Origin: an uncultured Bacteroidales bacterium
GTDB lineage: Bacteria; Bacteroidota; Bacteroidia; Bacteroidales; Bacteroidaceae
Reading direction: 5' to 3'
DNA: 64,000 bases
NCBI GenBank assembly: GCA_902799355.1
Contig: CADCAG010000006.1
Span: 1 to 64,000, forward strand
The notes below the pieces were generated by a model. The model saw only the letters and a program-made list of their open reading frames with translations, ran no database searches and was not told where the DNA came from. This document shows, piece after piece, positions 49,714-57,975 of this stretch; position 1 is the first letter of the stretch; each line of letters opens with the position of its first letter. Both the position numbers and the translations under genes were made by a program.

Positions 49714-52380
49714 TTAGTCTTGGAAATATACCTTCTTGACACGGTTGCTGACACCCGTAAGTACCTCATAGGGAATGGTGTCGAGGATGTCGCTGAGCAC
49801 AGAGGCTGGCAGGTGTTCGCCGAAGATTTCCACGCTGTCACCCTCGTGGACATTGGGGATATCGGTGACGTCGATCATGGCGACATCCATGCAGATGTTA
49901 CCGACATAAGGGGCTTTCTGACCGTTAACCAAGCAGTACCCAGCGCCGCGACCGAGGTGGCGGTTCAATCCGTCAGCATAGCCAATAGGAATGGCGGCAA
50001 TCAGGCTGTCGCGCGACAGGACGCCACGGCGGCTGTAGCCCACCGTCTCGTCCTTGGGGACGCGGCGGAGCTGGAGAATGGTAGTCTTGAGGGTGGAAAC
50101 AGGGCGAAGGGGAGCCGCAGCAGAGTCGACGGGAATTCGCGAAGCCACACTTTGACCTTGGTCAAAGAACCCGCCGACCGCGGGAGCAGCGGGAGCGGCG
50201 GCACGGGGATCGTAGCCATAGAGGCCGAGGCCAAGACGGCACATATCCATCTGGCGCTCAGGGAAGTGCTGGATAGCGGCACTATTGTCCATATGGCGGA
50301 TAATCTTGTGGGGGAAGGCAGCCTGCAAACGGCGGCTGGCCTTGTCGAACTTCTCGAACTGCATGGTAGAGAAGTTATCGAAGTCGTCGCTGTCGGAGCC
50401 TACAAAGTGGCTGAAGACAGAGCGCGGAATGATGGCGTTCTGGTTCTTCAGACGACGGATGACCTCGTCGATATCCTTCTCTGGGTCGAAGCCGAGGCGG
50501 TGCATACCCGTGTCGAGCTTGATATGTACGGGCCAACCCGTAATACCCTGCTGTTCAGCAGCACGGATGAGGGCATCCATCAGACGGAACGAGTAGACCT
50601 CTGGCTCGAGATCGTAGTCGAACATCGTCTTGAAGGCCGTCATCTCAGGGTTCATAATCATAATATTCTGCGTGATGCCATGACGACGCAACGTGACGCC
50701 CTCGTCAGCCACAGCCACGGCGAGGTAGTCGACACGGTGGTCTTGCAGGGTCTTGGCAACCTCCACAGCACCAGCACCATAGGCGTCGGCCTTGACCATA
50801 CATACCAGCTTGGTTTCTGGCTTCAGGAAGGAGCGGTAGTAGTTGAGGTTGTCGACCAGTGCGTTGAGGTTAACCTCCAGAATGGTCTCGTGGACCTTCT
50901 GCTCCAGCTGTTCCGTGATACGGTCGAAGCCGAAAGCACGAGCGCCCTTGATGAGGATGACCTCGTCGTGCAGCTGGCGGAAGGCCTCGCTGGCAAGGAA
51001 GGCATCGGTGGTGGGGAAGAAGAACACACCAGCGGCAAAACCACCAGCCACAGGCACAACGGCAGCTGAGAGGGCGGCAGTGATGCGGGGGCCAATGGCG
51101 ATGAGCTTGGTGATGCCGCGCTTCAGGCAGAGTGCAAGCACCTCTGCATAGAGGTCGGCATCGTCACGGCCGGTCTGGTAGATATCGCTGAGGATAAGGG
51201 TGCGAGGACCCGCCAGTGTATCAGCGGAAGACCCGCTGACCGCTGGAGAAGCGGCGGCGGTAGCCGTGCGGCGCGCCATGAAGTCGAGGGCGATATCGAG
51301 GGAGTTGATGTCGCTATTGTACGAGTCGTTGATGAGCAGACAGCCGTGCTGGCCCTCCTTAACTTCCAGGCGCATAGCCACTGGTTCGAGATGTGACATG
51401 CGCTCTGCCAGCTGTTCAGGAGTAATGCCGAGATGCAGGGCTACTGCCACACAGGCGAAGGAGCACTGGAGAGAGGCCTCGTCGAAGAAAGGCAACAGAT
51501 AGTTCGCGCGCGTTCCTTTATATATATAGGAGACGGTAGTACCCGCTGGAGTAGAGGACACGGCCTCGATGAAGAGCGGCGCCGACTGGTTGTCACGGCT
51601 CCAGCCAATCTTCTCGCCCTTGAAACCGGAACGGCGGATGCAACGGCTGATGACGTCGTCATCGCTATTGTAGGCGAGGACCTTGGCATGGCTGAAGAGT
51701 TGCATCTTCTCCGTACACTTCTCCTCCATGGTACGGAAGTTCTCCTGATGGGCAGCACCCAACGAGGTCAGCACACCGATGGTGGGCTGGATGATGTCGC
51801 AGAGCGACGCCATCTCGTCGGGCTGGCTGATGCCTGCCTCGAAGAGGCCGACCTGCGTCTGTTCGCTGAGGAGCCATACAGAGAGGGGAACACCAATCTG
51901 TGAGTTGTAGCTCTTGGGCGAGCGTGTCACGGTCATGGATGGCGACAGCAGCTGATAGAGCCACTCTTTGACCATCGTCTTACCGTTAGAACCCGTGATG
52001 CCCACGATGGGGATGTTGAACTCGTCGCGGTGGCGCTCAGCCAAGCGCTGAAGAGCCTCCAGGGGGGAAGGAACGACGAGGAAGTTAGCATCGGGGTAAG
52101 AGCCCGCAGCTGACGCTGCGGGAGTGGTGGCAGCGGAGCTGGCGGGAAAAACGTCAGCCACAGGCACGGTGGTAACCACGAAGTTGCGGACACCACGGCG
52201 GTAGAGGTCAGCGATATAGCGGTGGCCGTCGTTGCGGGCTGTCTTCAGGGCGAAGAAGAGCGTTTCTTCCGGGAAACAAAGGGAGCGGCTGTCAGTAAGC
52301 AGCCAGCCTATGGTGGCATCGGCAATGCCGATGCGTCGCGCTCCGAGGAGCGTAGTAATCTTTTCTATGGTGTAATTCAT
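49714..52380 (-). CDS. Bifunctional MurF ligase / alanine racemase
   Basis: An 888-residue fusion known from Bacteroidetes. MurF part (1 to about 490): ATP-binding GITGSNGKTMVKEWLYQ (about 128), then the central and C-terminal ligase domains. Alanine racemase part (about 497-888): ILEVNLNALVDNLNYYRSFL, PLP lysine in MVKADAYGAGAVEVAK, and catalytic Tyr region ETVGYSRRGVLSRD. It makes D-Ala and joins D-Ala-D-Ala to the UDP-MurNAc tripeptide. At least four Ala/Pro/Gly-rich insertions encoded by GC-rich palindromic DNA are present (about residues 71-93, 373-390, 440-451, 727-738). Its ATG overlaps the GSCFA stop by 4 nt. Confidence 0.95.
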   Translation of the reverse strand: MNYTIEKITTLLGARRIGIADATIGWLLTDSRSLCFPEETLFFALKTARNDGHRYIADLYRRGVRNFVVTTVPVADVFPASSAATTPAASAAGSYPDANFLVVPSPLEALQRLAERHRDEFNIPIVGITGSNGKTMVKEWLYQLLSPSMTVTRSPKSYNSQIGVPLSVWLLSEQTQVGLFEAGISQPDEMASLCDIIQPTIGVLTSLGAAHQENFRTMEEKCTEKMQLFSHAKVLAYNSDDDVISRCIRRSGFKGEKIGWSRDNQSAPLFIEAVSSTPAGTTVSYIYKGTRANYLLPFFDEASLQCSFACVAVALHLGITPEQLAERMSHLEPVAMRLEVKEGQHGCLLINDSYNSDINSLDIALDFMARRTATAAASPAVSGSSADTLAGPRTLILSDIYQTGRDDADLYAEVLALCLKRGITKLIAIGPRITAALSAAVVPVAGGFAAGVFFFPTTDAFLASEAFRQLHDEVILIKGARAFGFDRITEQLEQKVHETILEVNLNALVDNLNYYRSFLKPETKLVCMVKADAYGAGAVEVAKTLQDHRVDYLAVAVADEGVTLRRHGITQNIMIMNPEMTAFKTMFDYDLEPEVYSFRLMDALIRAAEQQGITGWPVHIKLDTGMHRLGFDPEKDIDEVIRRLKNQNAIIPRSVFSHFVGSDSDDFDNFSTMQFEKFDKASRRLQAAFPHKIIRHMDNSAAIQHFPERQMDMCRLGLGLYGYDPRAAAPAAPAVGGFFDQGQSVASRIPVDSAAAPLRPVSTLKTTILQLRRVPKDETVGYSRRGVLSRDSLIAAIPIGYADGLNRHLGRGAGYCLVNGQKAPYVGNICMDVAMIDVTDIPNVHEGDSVEIFGEHLPASVLSDILDTIPYEVLTGVSNRVKKVYFQD
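50168..50201. repeat. Palindromic element in the Alr domain
   Basis: GC-rich CCGCCGACCGCGGGAGCAGCG-type sequence, degenerate relative to the CCCGCTGACCGCTGGAG core; translated on the minus strand as AAAPAAPAVGGFF. Confidence 0.5.
51028..51062. repeat. Palindromic element subtype 2 in MurF domain
   Basis: Contains AACCACCAGCCACAGGC, close to the 59178-59214 copy; translated VPVAGGFAAGVFF. Confidence 0.45.
51210..51262. repeat. Palindromic element in MurF domain
   Basis: Contains ACCCGCTGACCGCTGGAGAA then GCGGCGGCGG; translated as ASPAVSGSSADTLAG between two conserved MurF segments. Confidence 0.7.
52101..52170. repeat. Palindromic element near MurF N-terminus
   Basis: Contains hairpin CCCGCAGCTGACGCTGCGGG and then GAGTGGTGG; translated VFPASSAATTPAASAAGSYP. 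Confidence 0.7.
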
Positions 52381-53345
52381 AATGCTAAATGAGGATATTT
52401 TTTTTGTAGTTCGGCGACCTTCGCCAGGGTCTGTTCATGGAAGGTGCGGTAGTCGGGGGAATCGGGGTTGAAGGGTTTGTGCGCCAGCGCCTGTTTGAGG
52501 GGTCGCCATTCGGCGAGATAGTCCTTGGCAGCTGGCGAGAAGTAGCTATCGACGAGGCGCTCCCAGATGTAGTCCACGGCCTGTGCAGAGGGGTGCAGCA
52601 TGTCGGGAGCGTAGAAGCGGTAGTCGCGGAGCTCGTCGAGGACGAGTTCGTAGACGGGGAAGTAGGAAACGGAGCCCGCCGGAAAAGCGGCGGGAGTAGT
52701 GGAGATGTCAGCGGGCAACCCGCTGACCGCTGGAAAGGCGGCGGGAAACCCGCCAACCGCTGAAGCCAACAGCTTATCGATAGCGAGGAGGAGGGTGGCT
52801 TTAGAGAGCTGGCTCTCGTGGTAGCCGTATTTGCGGTAGCGGATGGGGCTGACCGTCAGGACGATATGGATGTCAGGATTGAGGCTGCGCAGGAGGTCTA
52901 TCGACTGACGGAGATAGTCGGCACACTGGTCGACGGAGAGCTCCTCTTCCTGAAAGAGGGAGGCAGGACGCTTCTCGCAGTTGTCGACAATCTCGCCGGT
53001 AGCCTTGAGGCGATAGACATGGTTGGTGCCGAGGGTGAGGAAAGCGACACGAGGACCCACCGGAGAAACGGCGGGAGTAGTGGAGATGTCAGCGGGCAAC
53101 CCGCTGACCGCTGGAGAGGCGGCAACAACGGAACCCGCAGGAGTGGCGGCCAGGCGCTGGAGGGTGTGGAGGATGCTGGCGGGGTTATACATGACACCGT
53201 AGGGGTTGACGGTGGCGGGGAAGGCCTCGTCGCGGAAGCGCTGGCCTATGGCATCGGCAAAACAAGAGCCCACGAAGAGGATCTCTTCGCAGGGCTCTAT
53301 ATGGAATGGGGGCTCGTGGATGTCTACCTGTGTGCGGAACTCCAT
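52377..53345 (-). CDS. GSCFA family protein
   Basis: A 322-residue protein with the family-naming signature VGSCFADAIGQRFRDE (about 25-40) and NPYGVMYNPASILHTLQRL. The core LTLGTNHVYRLK, VLTVSPIRYRKYGYHES and FYAPDMLHPSAQAVDYIWER belong to the SGNH-hydrolase-like GSCFA domain, with a candidate Ser near the start and Asp/His near the end. The substrate is unknown; a role in carbohydrate or envelope ester hydrolysis is inference. Two Pro/Ala-rich insertions (about 68-98 and 194-226) come from palindromic elements that share an exact 47-bp stretch. Start at 53345 overlaps the upstream stop (TGATG); stop overlaps MurF-Alr (ATGA). Confidence 0.85.
   Translation of the reverse strand: MEFRTQVDIHEPPFHIEPCEEILFVGSCFADAIGQRFRDEAFPATVNPYGVMYNPASILHTLQRLAATPAGSVVAASPAVSGLPADISTTPAVSPVGPRVAFLTLGTNHVYRLKATGEIVDNCEKRPASLFQEEELSVDQCADYLRQSIDLLRSLNPDIHIVLTVSPIRYRKYGYHESQLSKATLLLAIDKLLASAVGGFPAAFPAVSGLPADISTTPAAFPAGSVSYFPVYELVLDELRDYRFYAPDMLHPSAQAVDYIWERLVDSYFSPAAKDYLAEWRPLKQALAHKPFNPDSPDYRTFHEQTLAKVAELQKKYPHLAL
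52671..52766. repeat. Palindromic element 2 in GSCFA gene
   Basis: Contains AGCGGGCAACCCGCTGACCG and flanking CGGCGGGAGTAGTGGAG. Bases 52688-52734 are identical to 53069-53115. Translated FPAVSGLPADISTTPAAFPA. Confidence 0.85.
53052..53150. repeat. Palindromic element 1 in GSCFA gene
   Basis: Contains CACCGGAGAAACGGCGGGAG and AGCGGGCAACCCGCTGACCG. Translated SPAVSGLPADISTTPAVSPV. Shares 47 identical bases with the copy at 52688-52734. Confidence 0.85.
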
Positions 53346-54253
53346 CACTTCACCTGATAAAAGCGGCGGTTGAGTCCCAGACGCATGGTGCTCTTTCCAC
53401 CTGTCTTGATATGATCCATCACGATGCTGAAATCTACCGGTTCACGAACAGCCATCAGCAGGAGCGTCTCTTCCGATGGTTCGTCACCGAAGATGAACGG
53501 TTCCTTCTTAAAGGATACGGTACTCATGGCCGGCACCAGCAGGTGGGCACATGTTGCCGCAGCATCCATAGGCAGCACGAGGTACTTGTTGCCCTGGCGG
53601 TCGATGTCCAGCAGATTCATATACAGCAGTTCTGTGGTCTGGTTGGTGACACGCAGATAGCAGCTGGTATTCGGTGCGATTTGCTCGCCGAGGGGCAGAC
53701 CTGTGGCGCAGTCGATGAGCTCGAACTCTACATCATAGTCGGTATCGGGATCAGCATCGGGGTCAACGAGGGTACTTTCTACCGACTTATCGATAGGGCC
53801 ATCGATTGCGAAGTGGCGGCCCAGCTGGTTGAGGAGCAGGGAGTCGTTAGATGACGAGCGGTAAGCCGTAGCGGTAGCCTGCATATAGGTGTTGGGGTGC
53901 GACATCTTCTCGCTATCATCGGAGAACAGCTGTTTGATGACGTAGCTGAGGTACTGCTTGGAGAGACTCTTGGTGTTGCCCTTGAGACCCTTGATGAGGT
54001 CGGCCACGGTATTGGTACCGGCAGAGGTGAAGGAGTACATCTTGGCATTCTTCTCGTCGATAACCGTCACAGCACTCTCCTCGCCTATCTGCAGCTTGGT
54101 ATTATCTGACAGCACCTTGCGGGCTTTCAGGGGTACCATGGTCTTGCCATTATGCCAGCGGGCAGTGCCCACGACAGAGTATACCGTATAAGACTGTGCT
54201 ACCAGCGTCAATGGCATGAGTGCCAGCAGCAGAAGGATGATTCTATTTCTCAT
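53345..54253 (-). CDS. Exported partner of the caspase protein (DUF4384-like)
   Basis: A 302-residue protein with signal peptide (IILLLLALMPLTLVAQ). N-terminal residues 20-75 (YTVYSVVGTARWHNGKTMVP, LQIGEESAVTVIDEKN) look like a FecR/prokaryotic SH3-like beta domain. The C-terminal half (VEFELIDCATGLPLGEQIAP, LYMNLLDIDRQGNKYLVLP) resembles DUF4384, a domain often encoded beside bacterial caspase-like proteases. It overlaps the caspase gene by 11 nt, so the two are likely made together and meet in the periplasm. The start at 54253 gives a good signal peptide; the frame upstream lies within the caspase gene. Confidence 0.65.
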   Translation of the reverse strand: MRNRIILLLLALMPLTLVAQSYTVYSVVGTARWHNGKTMVPLKARKVLSDNTKLQIGEESAVTVIDEKNAKMYSFTSAGTNTVADLIKGLKGNTKSLSKQYLSYVIKQLFSDDSEKMSHPNTYMQATATAYRSSSNDSLLLNQLGRHFAIDGPIDKSVESTLVDPDADPDTDYDVEFELIDCATGLPLGEQIAPNTSCYLRVTNQTTELLYMNLLDIDRQGNKYLVLPMDAAATCAHLLVPAMSTVSFKKEPFIFGDEPSEETLLLMAVREPVDFSIVMDHIKTGGKSTMRLGLNRRFYQVK

Positions 54254-56654
54254 AGGTGAAGATATTAAAGTGTTCGATACCACTGGGATTCATAAATACC
54301 GGAGTCTGCTTGAACTCGGTAGTGCGACGTACGGCATCATAGAGGTATGTGTCGAGAGTACGAGTGGAGAGGCCTTCGTCACCTTCCTTGCGGGCAGCAC
54401 CGTTGAAAGCTTCTACCAGTGCCTTGGTGAAGGCGCCATTACCCCATGTGGGATCTTCCTTCGACTTGGTGTCACCGGCACTGGAAGCATAGAACAGCAT
54501 ACCATTCTTGGAGCGGCGCAGCTGCTCTACGAAGTGCTCAGCAGCCGCCGAGCGGTTACCCTCCAGCAGACCGGCAGAGTAGCAGGCGTCGGCGAAGACG
54601 ACGAACTTAGAGTTGATCTTCTCAGCAGCATCCTTGAAGTCGGTAGCGCTGAAGCACTCGTAGGTGCGCTTGGTGCTTCCGCCATAGGGCATGAAGAAGA
54701 AACGGTCGCGCTCGTCACGGTAGCCATGACCGGCGAAGAAGAACATGCACAGGTCGTTAGGACGTGCCTCCTGACCCATCCATTCCATGGCCTCGAAGAT
54801 GTCACCACGGGTAGCCTCCTGGTCGCAGAGCAGCTTCACCTCTACATCGGTGAAGGGGTGGCCCTTCTTGGAGCGCAGCACATTGGCGAAGTCGTTGGCA
54901 TCCTTGACGGTCATCTTCAAGGGGAGCAGCTTCTCGTCCTTATAGTCTCCTACTCCAACAACCACGGCAAAGAGGCGTGGCAGGTCGACCTCCTGGACAT
55001 TCTCACGGATAAGACGGATGGCAGCGGGAATACTATTACCCTTCTCGTTCTGTGCAAAGAGCATGACGGTACAGTCGCGGTTGGGTACGTCGACCTCTAT
55101 CATGTCAGCCTGCTTGACGGCACGGCTGTCGGGCTGGCGGACACCGTCAACCATAACGGTAATCTTGGTAGAGCTCTCCAGACCCTGTGCCAACAGCTGA
55201 TATTTCACCTTGATGACATCGGTATGGAACAGCGACTGGTCCTCTGGATAGAGGATGCGCACCACTGGGGCACCATTGGCCATATTCATCTCTTCCTCAA
55301 TCTGATCCTGGGTATTGTTGAGGGATGCGAGGGAGGCTCCTGCTGCCAGCTTATCAAAAGCGGTGGGAGCAGGGATATCAGCACCGACGGGGAGGATGTC
55401 GGCGGCAGTGCCCGCTGCTGATGCGGCGGGAGTAGTGGAAGCTACAGCAGAGCCAGCGGAAGTGCCAGCGGGCAACCCGCTGGCCGCTGGAGCAGCAGCG
55501 GGAGCGCCAGCAGGAGCGGACGGTGTGGGCACCTCGGTGCCGTCCTGCTTGAGGGTCAGCGCCTCGAGGGGTACATCCCAGTGGGTAGTGGCTGTAGGCG
55601 GCAGGTTGCGCTGGATTTCGGACTCCTTAGGGAGCACTACCAGTGACTTCTTGCGCTGAGCCTGCTGAGCCACCTGTAACTTCAGCTGGCGGAGCTTCTC
55701 CAGACGGACAACCTCCAGGCTGTCGGCAATCATCATGGAGTCGATGGTGGCTATCATGGTTTTGCTGAGGATGCCTGTCGTGGTCAGGCTATCCATCAGT
55801 GCCTGATTGAGGGAGTCGAGCTGCTCGGTACGCGAAAGCTTGACAAGATCCATGAGCTTCACCAAGCTGTCAGGGCGTTCTGCGGGAGGCAGGATGGTAG
55901 CGGAGTAGCCGATAGGCGGGTCCGCGACAGCGGCAACAGTACCCGCTGCTGACGCGGCGGGAGTAGTGGCGGCGGAGCCCACCGGAGAAACGGCGGGAGT
56001 GGTGGAAGCCGCAACAGAGGCGGCAGAGCCAGCGGATAACCCGCTAGCCGCTAGAGCAGCGGAGGGAGCAGCAGGGGCACCGGCGGGCAACCCACTGGCC
56101 GCTGGAGCAGCGGCGACGGGAGCCTTAGCGATAATCTTGGTGGGGCGCTCGATTTCGGGCACGAGGGCGACATCTTTGCCGTCGGACATGTCGAGCCAGC
56201 GCTTGGCCTCTACACTGTCGGCCTCTACGAGGACGCCCTTCGAATAAAGCTCTGCGAGCTTACGCTGAGCAGGTACATAGCCACGCAGTGCCGATGCCCT
56301 CATATACATCAGTGCCTGATCGTAATTGACAGGCAGACCGTCACCATTCATATAGCAGGTGGCCAGTCCGTATTCTGCCTTGGGATGGCGCTGACGGGCA
56401 GCACGTTTGAACCACATGGACGCAGAGCTATAGTCTTTCGACCCACTCTCGCCCAGATAATACATCTTACCCAGTTGGAACTGTGCTTCGGCAAGTCCTT
56501 TGTCGGCTGCCTGCGTATACAGTTCAAGCGCATCCGCCATCTGACCTGCCTCATACTTGGCGTTAGCTTCGCTGAGCAGTTCCTGAGCGGTCTGTGCCAC
56601 TGCCATGACCGTCATCATGGTCATCAGCAGCATTACGTATACTCTTTTCTTCAT
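54243..56654 (-). CDS. Exported SEL1-repeat / caspase-fold (C14) protein
   Basis: About 803 residues. Signal peptide MKKRVYVMLLMTMMTVMAVA, then SEL1 repeats (about 25-150; KGLAEAQFQLGKMYYLGESG, YGLATCYMNGDGLPVNYDQA). A coiled region and two Ala/Pro-rich blocks (about 178-243, 377-418) derive from palindromic elements. A beta domain (VRILYPEDQSLFHTDVIKVK) precedes a C14 domain from about 545: LFAVVVGVGDYKDEKLLPLK, the catalytic His in CMFFFAGHGYRDERD, and the catalytic Cys in VVFADACYSAGLLEG. The ATG at 56654 is preferred for the signal peptide and GGAG upstream. Second in the CHASE2 operon. An exported caspase fold is unusual. Confidence 0.85.
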   Translation of the reverse strand: MKKRVYVMLLMTMMTVMAVAQTAQELLSEANAKYEAGQMADALELYTQAADKGLAEAQFQLGKMYYLGESGSKDYSSASMWFKRAARQRHPKAEYGLATCYMNGDGLPVNYDQALMYMRASALRGYVPAQRKLAELYSKGVLVEADSVEAKRWLDMSDGKDVALVPEIERPTKIIAKAPVAAAPAASGLPAGAPAAPSAALAASGLSAGSAASVAASTTPAVSPVGSAATTPAASAAGTVAAVADPPIGYSATILPPAERPDSLVKLMDLVKLSRTEQLDSLNQALMDSLTTTGILSKTMIATIDSMMIADSLEVVRLEKLRQLKLQVAQQAQRKKSLVVLPKESEIQRNLPPTATTHWDVPLEALTLKQDGTEVPTPSAPAGAPAAAPAASGLPAGTSAGSAVASTTPAASAAGTAADILPVGADIPAPTAFDKLAAGASLASLNNTQDQIEEEMNMANGAPVVRILYPEDQSLFHTDVIKVKYQLLAQGLESSTKITVMVDGVRQPDSRAVKQADMIEVDVPNRDCTVMLFAQNEKGNSIPAAIRLIRENVQEVDLPRLFAVVVGVGDYKDEKLLPLKMTVKDANDFANVLRSKKGHPFTDVEVKLLCDQEATRGDIFEAMEWMGQEARPNDLCMFFFAGHGYRDERDRFFFMPYGGSTKRTYECFSATDFKDAAEKINSKFVVFADACYSAGLLEGNRSAAAEHFVEQLRRSKNGMLFYASSAGDTKSKEDPTWGNGAFTKALVEAFNGAARKEGDEGLSTRTLDTYLYDAVRRTTEFKQTPVFMNPSGIEHFNIFTYEK
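55401..55525. repeat. Palindromic element block 2 in caspase gene
   Basis: Contains CCCGCTGCTGATGCGGCGGG then AGTAGTGG, and AGCGGGCAACCCGCTGGCCG followed by CTGGAGCAGC. Translated PAASGLPAG...ASTTPAASAAG. Confidence 0.8.
55926..56122. repeat. Palindromic element block 1 in caspase gene
   Basis: Several adjoining units: CCCGCTGCTGACGCGGCGGG, CACCGGAGAAACGGCGGGAG, AGCGGATAACCCGCTAGCCG and GGCGGGCAACCCACTGGCCG. Translated as a 65-residue Ala/Ser/Pro-rich stretch. It looks like repeated insertion or expansion at one site. Confidence 0.8.
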
Positions 56655-56679
56655 AGTCATCATCTCCTTCACTTTTAAG

Positions 56680-57849
56680 TTATTCTTCCTCATTTTCACC
56701 TTCCAGATATATGGAGTGTTTGAAAATCTTCCAATGGAACTTGTTACACATTATTCGGGCACTATCCTCATAGATGGGTCGCGCCGTCTCGATGAGAGCA
56801 ATACCTGCCAATGGGTAGAGCAGGTTGATATTACATTGCAGATACATAAAACTCAAGAATGCCACCCACACCAGCAGTGCTGCCATCAGGAAGTAGTAGC
56901 AGCTGATGATGTAGCTGTCGACCTTCGGCCACAGGCGTGGCACCCAGTAGTTGATCCAGGACGAGAAATAGCATATGATGAATGCCAGCAAGATGCTGAA
57001 CCATACCGGCAGATCCTGGATATTGCGGTTCTGGATATACGACAACATAGAGTATGCCTGCAACTTCATTCCCGGCATCTTGCCCATCGGCGTGAAGTGA
57101 GCATCCTCCTCATTGGAGAAGGTTCCCAGCAGGACAATCTTGTCTTTCAGCAGGTCGGCATACTCCTTGACGTCCTTGAAATTGATGACAGGGAAGTCTG
57201 TATCGCCATAGACGATGAGACGTTCGTTGATGTCCTGCTCATGGGGTTTCTCGCCAGTATACATACAGGCTGTCTGGTAGGCCAGTGAATACATCGTCTT
57301 GTCATTGTACTTCTGTGTCAGCGTATATTCGCGGATAATGCCACCCTCATGGTCTTGCAGCACATTGCCATAGGCAAAGCAATAGTCGCCCATGGGTTCA
57401 AAGAACGAGGTAATCAGTGAACCGAAGCTTTTCTTCTCCTCATCATAGTCAACCAGTTTGCTGGAGAAGACGATAGGCACCTGAGCCTCGTCGATGGCCG
57501 CTATCAGCATGGCGTTGGCCAGCACGTCGTCGCCCTCCTTGTAGAAGATGAGGTCAATAGACAGCACGCGTGGCTTGCAAGAGGCTATTTGCTGGATGAC
57601 CTGTCCGATTTCCCCACGGTCGCGCAGTTCCACCATGTCGACCATGACGATATCGTTGTTTAGCTCAATATCCTCGCTACGGCTCATCTCGTAATAGACG
57701 TCCGTCATGCGGAAATTCTCGAAGGCCTGTTCTACGGGGTTGAACATGGAGAGGTTAACAGACACCAATCCGATGATTGCTGCCAGCAATGCTGTCGTAA
57801 GACAGACCCCTACATGATCCCAATGCCAGAATTTCCAGTCTTTTTTCAT
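56680..57849 (-). CDS. CHASE2 domain membrane sensor protein
   Basis: A 389-residue inner-membrane protein. One N-terminal transmembrane helix (HVGVCLTTALLAAIIGLVSV) is followed by a periplasmic CHASE2 domain (about 40-275; NDIVMVDMVELRDRGEIGQV, PRVLSIDLIFYKEGDD, KDKIVLLGTFSNEEDAHFTP) and three C-terminal helices (WFSILLAFIICYFSSWINYW, YFLMAALLVWVAFLSFMYLQ, NLLYPLAGIALIE). Unlike many CHASE2 proteins there is no cyclase, kinase or adenylate output domain, only about 40 cytoplasmic residues. The output is probably through partners, most likely the downstream caspase protein whose start lies 26 nt past this stop. First gene of a six-gene operon. Confidence 0.85.
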   Translation of the reverse strand: MKKDWKFWHWDHVGVCLTTALLAAIIGLVSVNLSMFNPVEQAFENFRMTDVYYEMSRSEDIELNNDIVMVDMVELRDRGEIGQVIQQIASCKPRVLSIDLIFYKEGDDVLANAMLIAAIDEAQVPIVFSSKLVDYDEEKKSFGSLITSFFEPMGDYCFAYGNVLQDHEGGIIREYTLTQKYNDKTMYSLAYQTACMYTGEKPHEQDINERLIVYGDTDFPVINFKDVKEYADLLKDKIVLLGTFSNEEDAHFTPMGKMPGMKLQAYSMLSYIQNRNIQDLPVWFSILLAFIICYFSSWINYWVPRLWPKVDSYIISCYYFLMAALLVWVAFLSFMYLQCNINLLYPLAGIALIETARPIYEDSARIMCNKFHWKIFKHSIYLEGENEEE

Positions 57850-57872
57850 TCTGTAGGCTATCTATTACGCTG

Positions 57873-57904
57873 CAAAGATACATAATTTATATCAACTATG
57901 CAAA
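57873..57904 (-). promoter_or_regulatory. Promoter of the CHASE2-caspase operon
   Basis: Minus-strand TTTG (57901-57904), 20-nt spacer, TATCTTTG (57873-57880). Full consensus. Confidence 0.8.
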
Positions 57905-57951
57905 AAAGAAGGCCACAGATTACAAAAAAAAGTGAAATTATTTGCCAAGCG

Positions 57952-57969
57952 AACAGGCTAAAGCCTGTT
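57952..57969 (-). terminator. Hairpin after the YfhO-like gene
   Basis: Perfect stem AACAGGCT/AGCCTGTT with AA loop, 7 nt after the stop codon; no T-run directly follows. May terminate or stabilise the transcript; it also has the look of a small palindromic element. Confidence 0.5.
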
Positions 57970-57975
57970 TCCGCC

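Noticed and set aside
49720-51069. 449-codon plus-strand open frame opposite MurF-Alr
   Set aside because: It is a shadow of the GC-rich fusion gene on the other strand; the protein has no recognisable domain and the minus-strand gene is certain.
49714-52380. MurF-alanine racemase fusion as a novelty
   Set aside because: This fusion is already well known in Bacteroidetes; only the inserted palindromic elements are reported.
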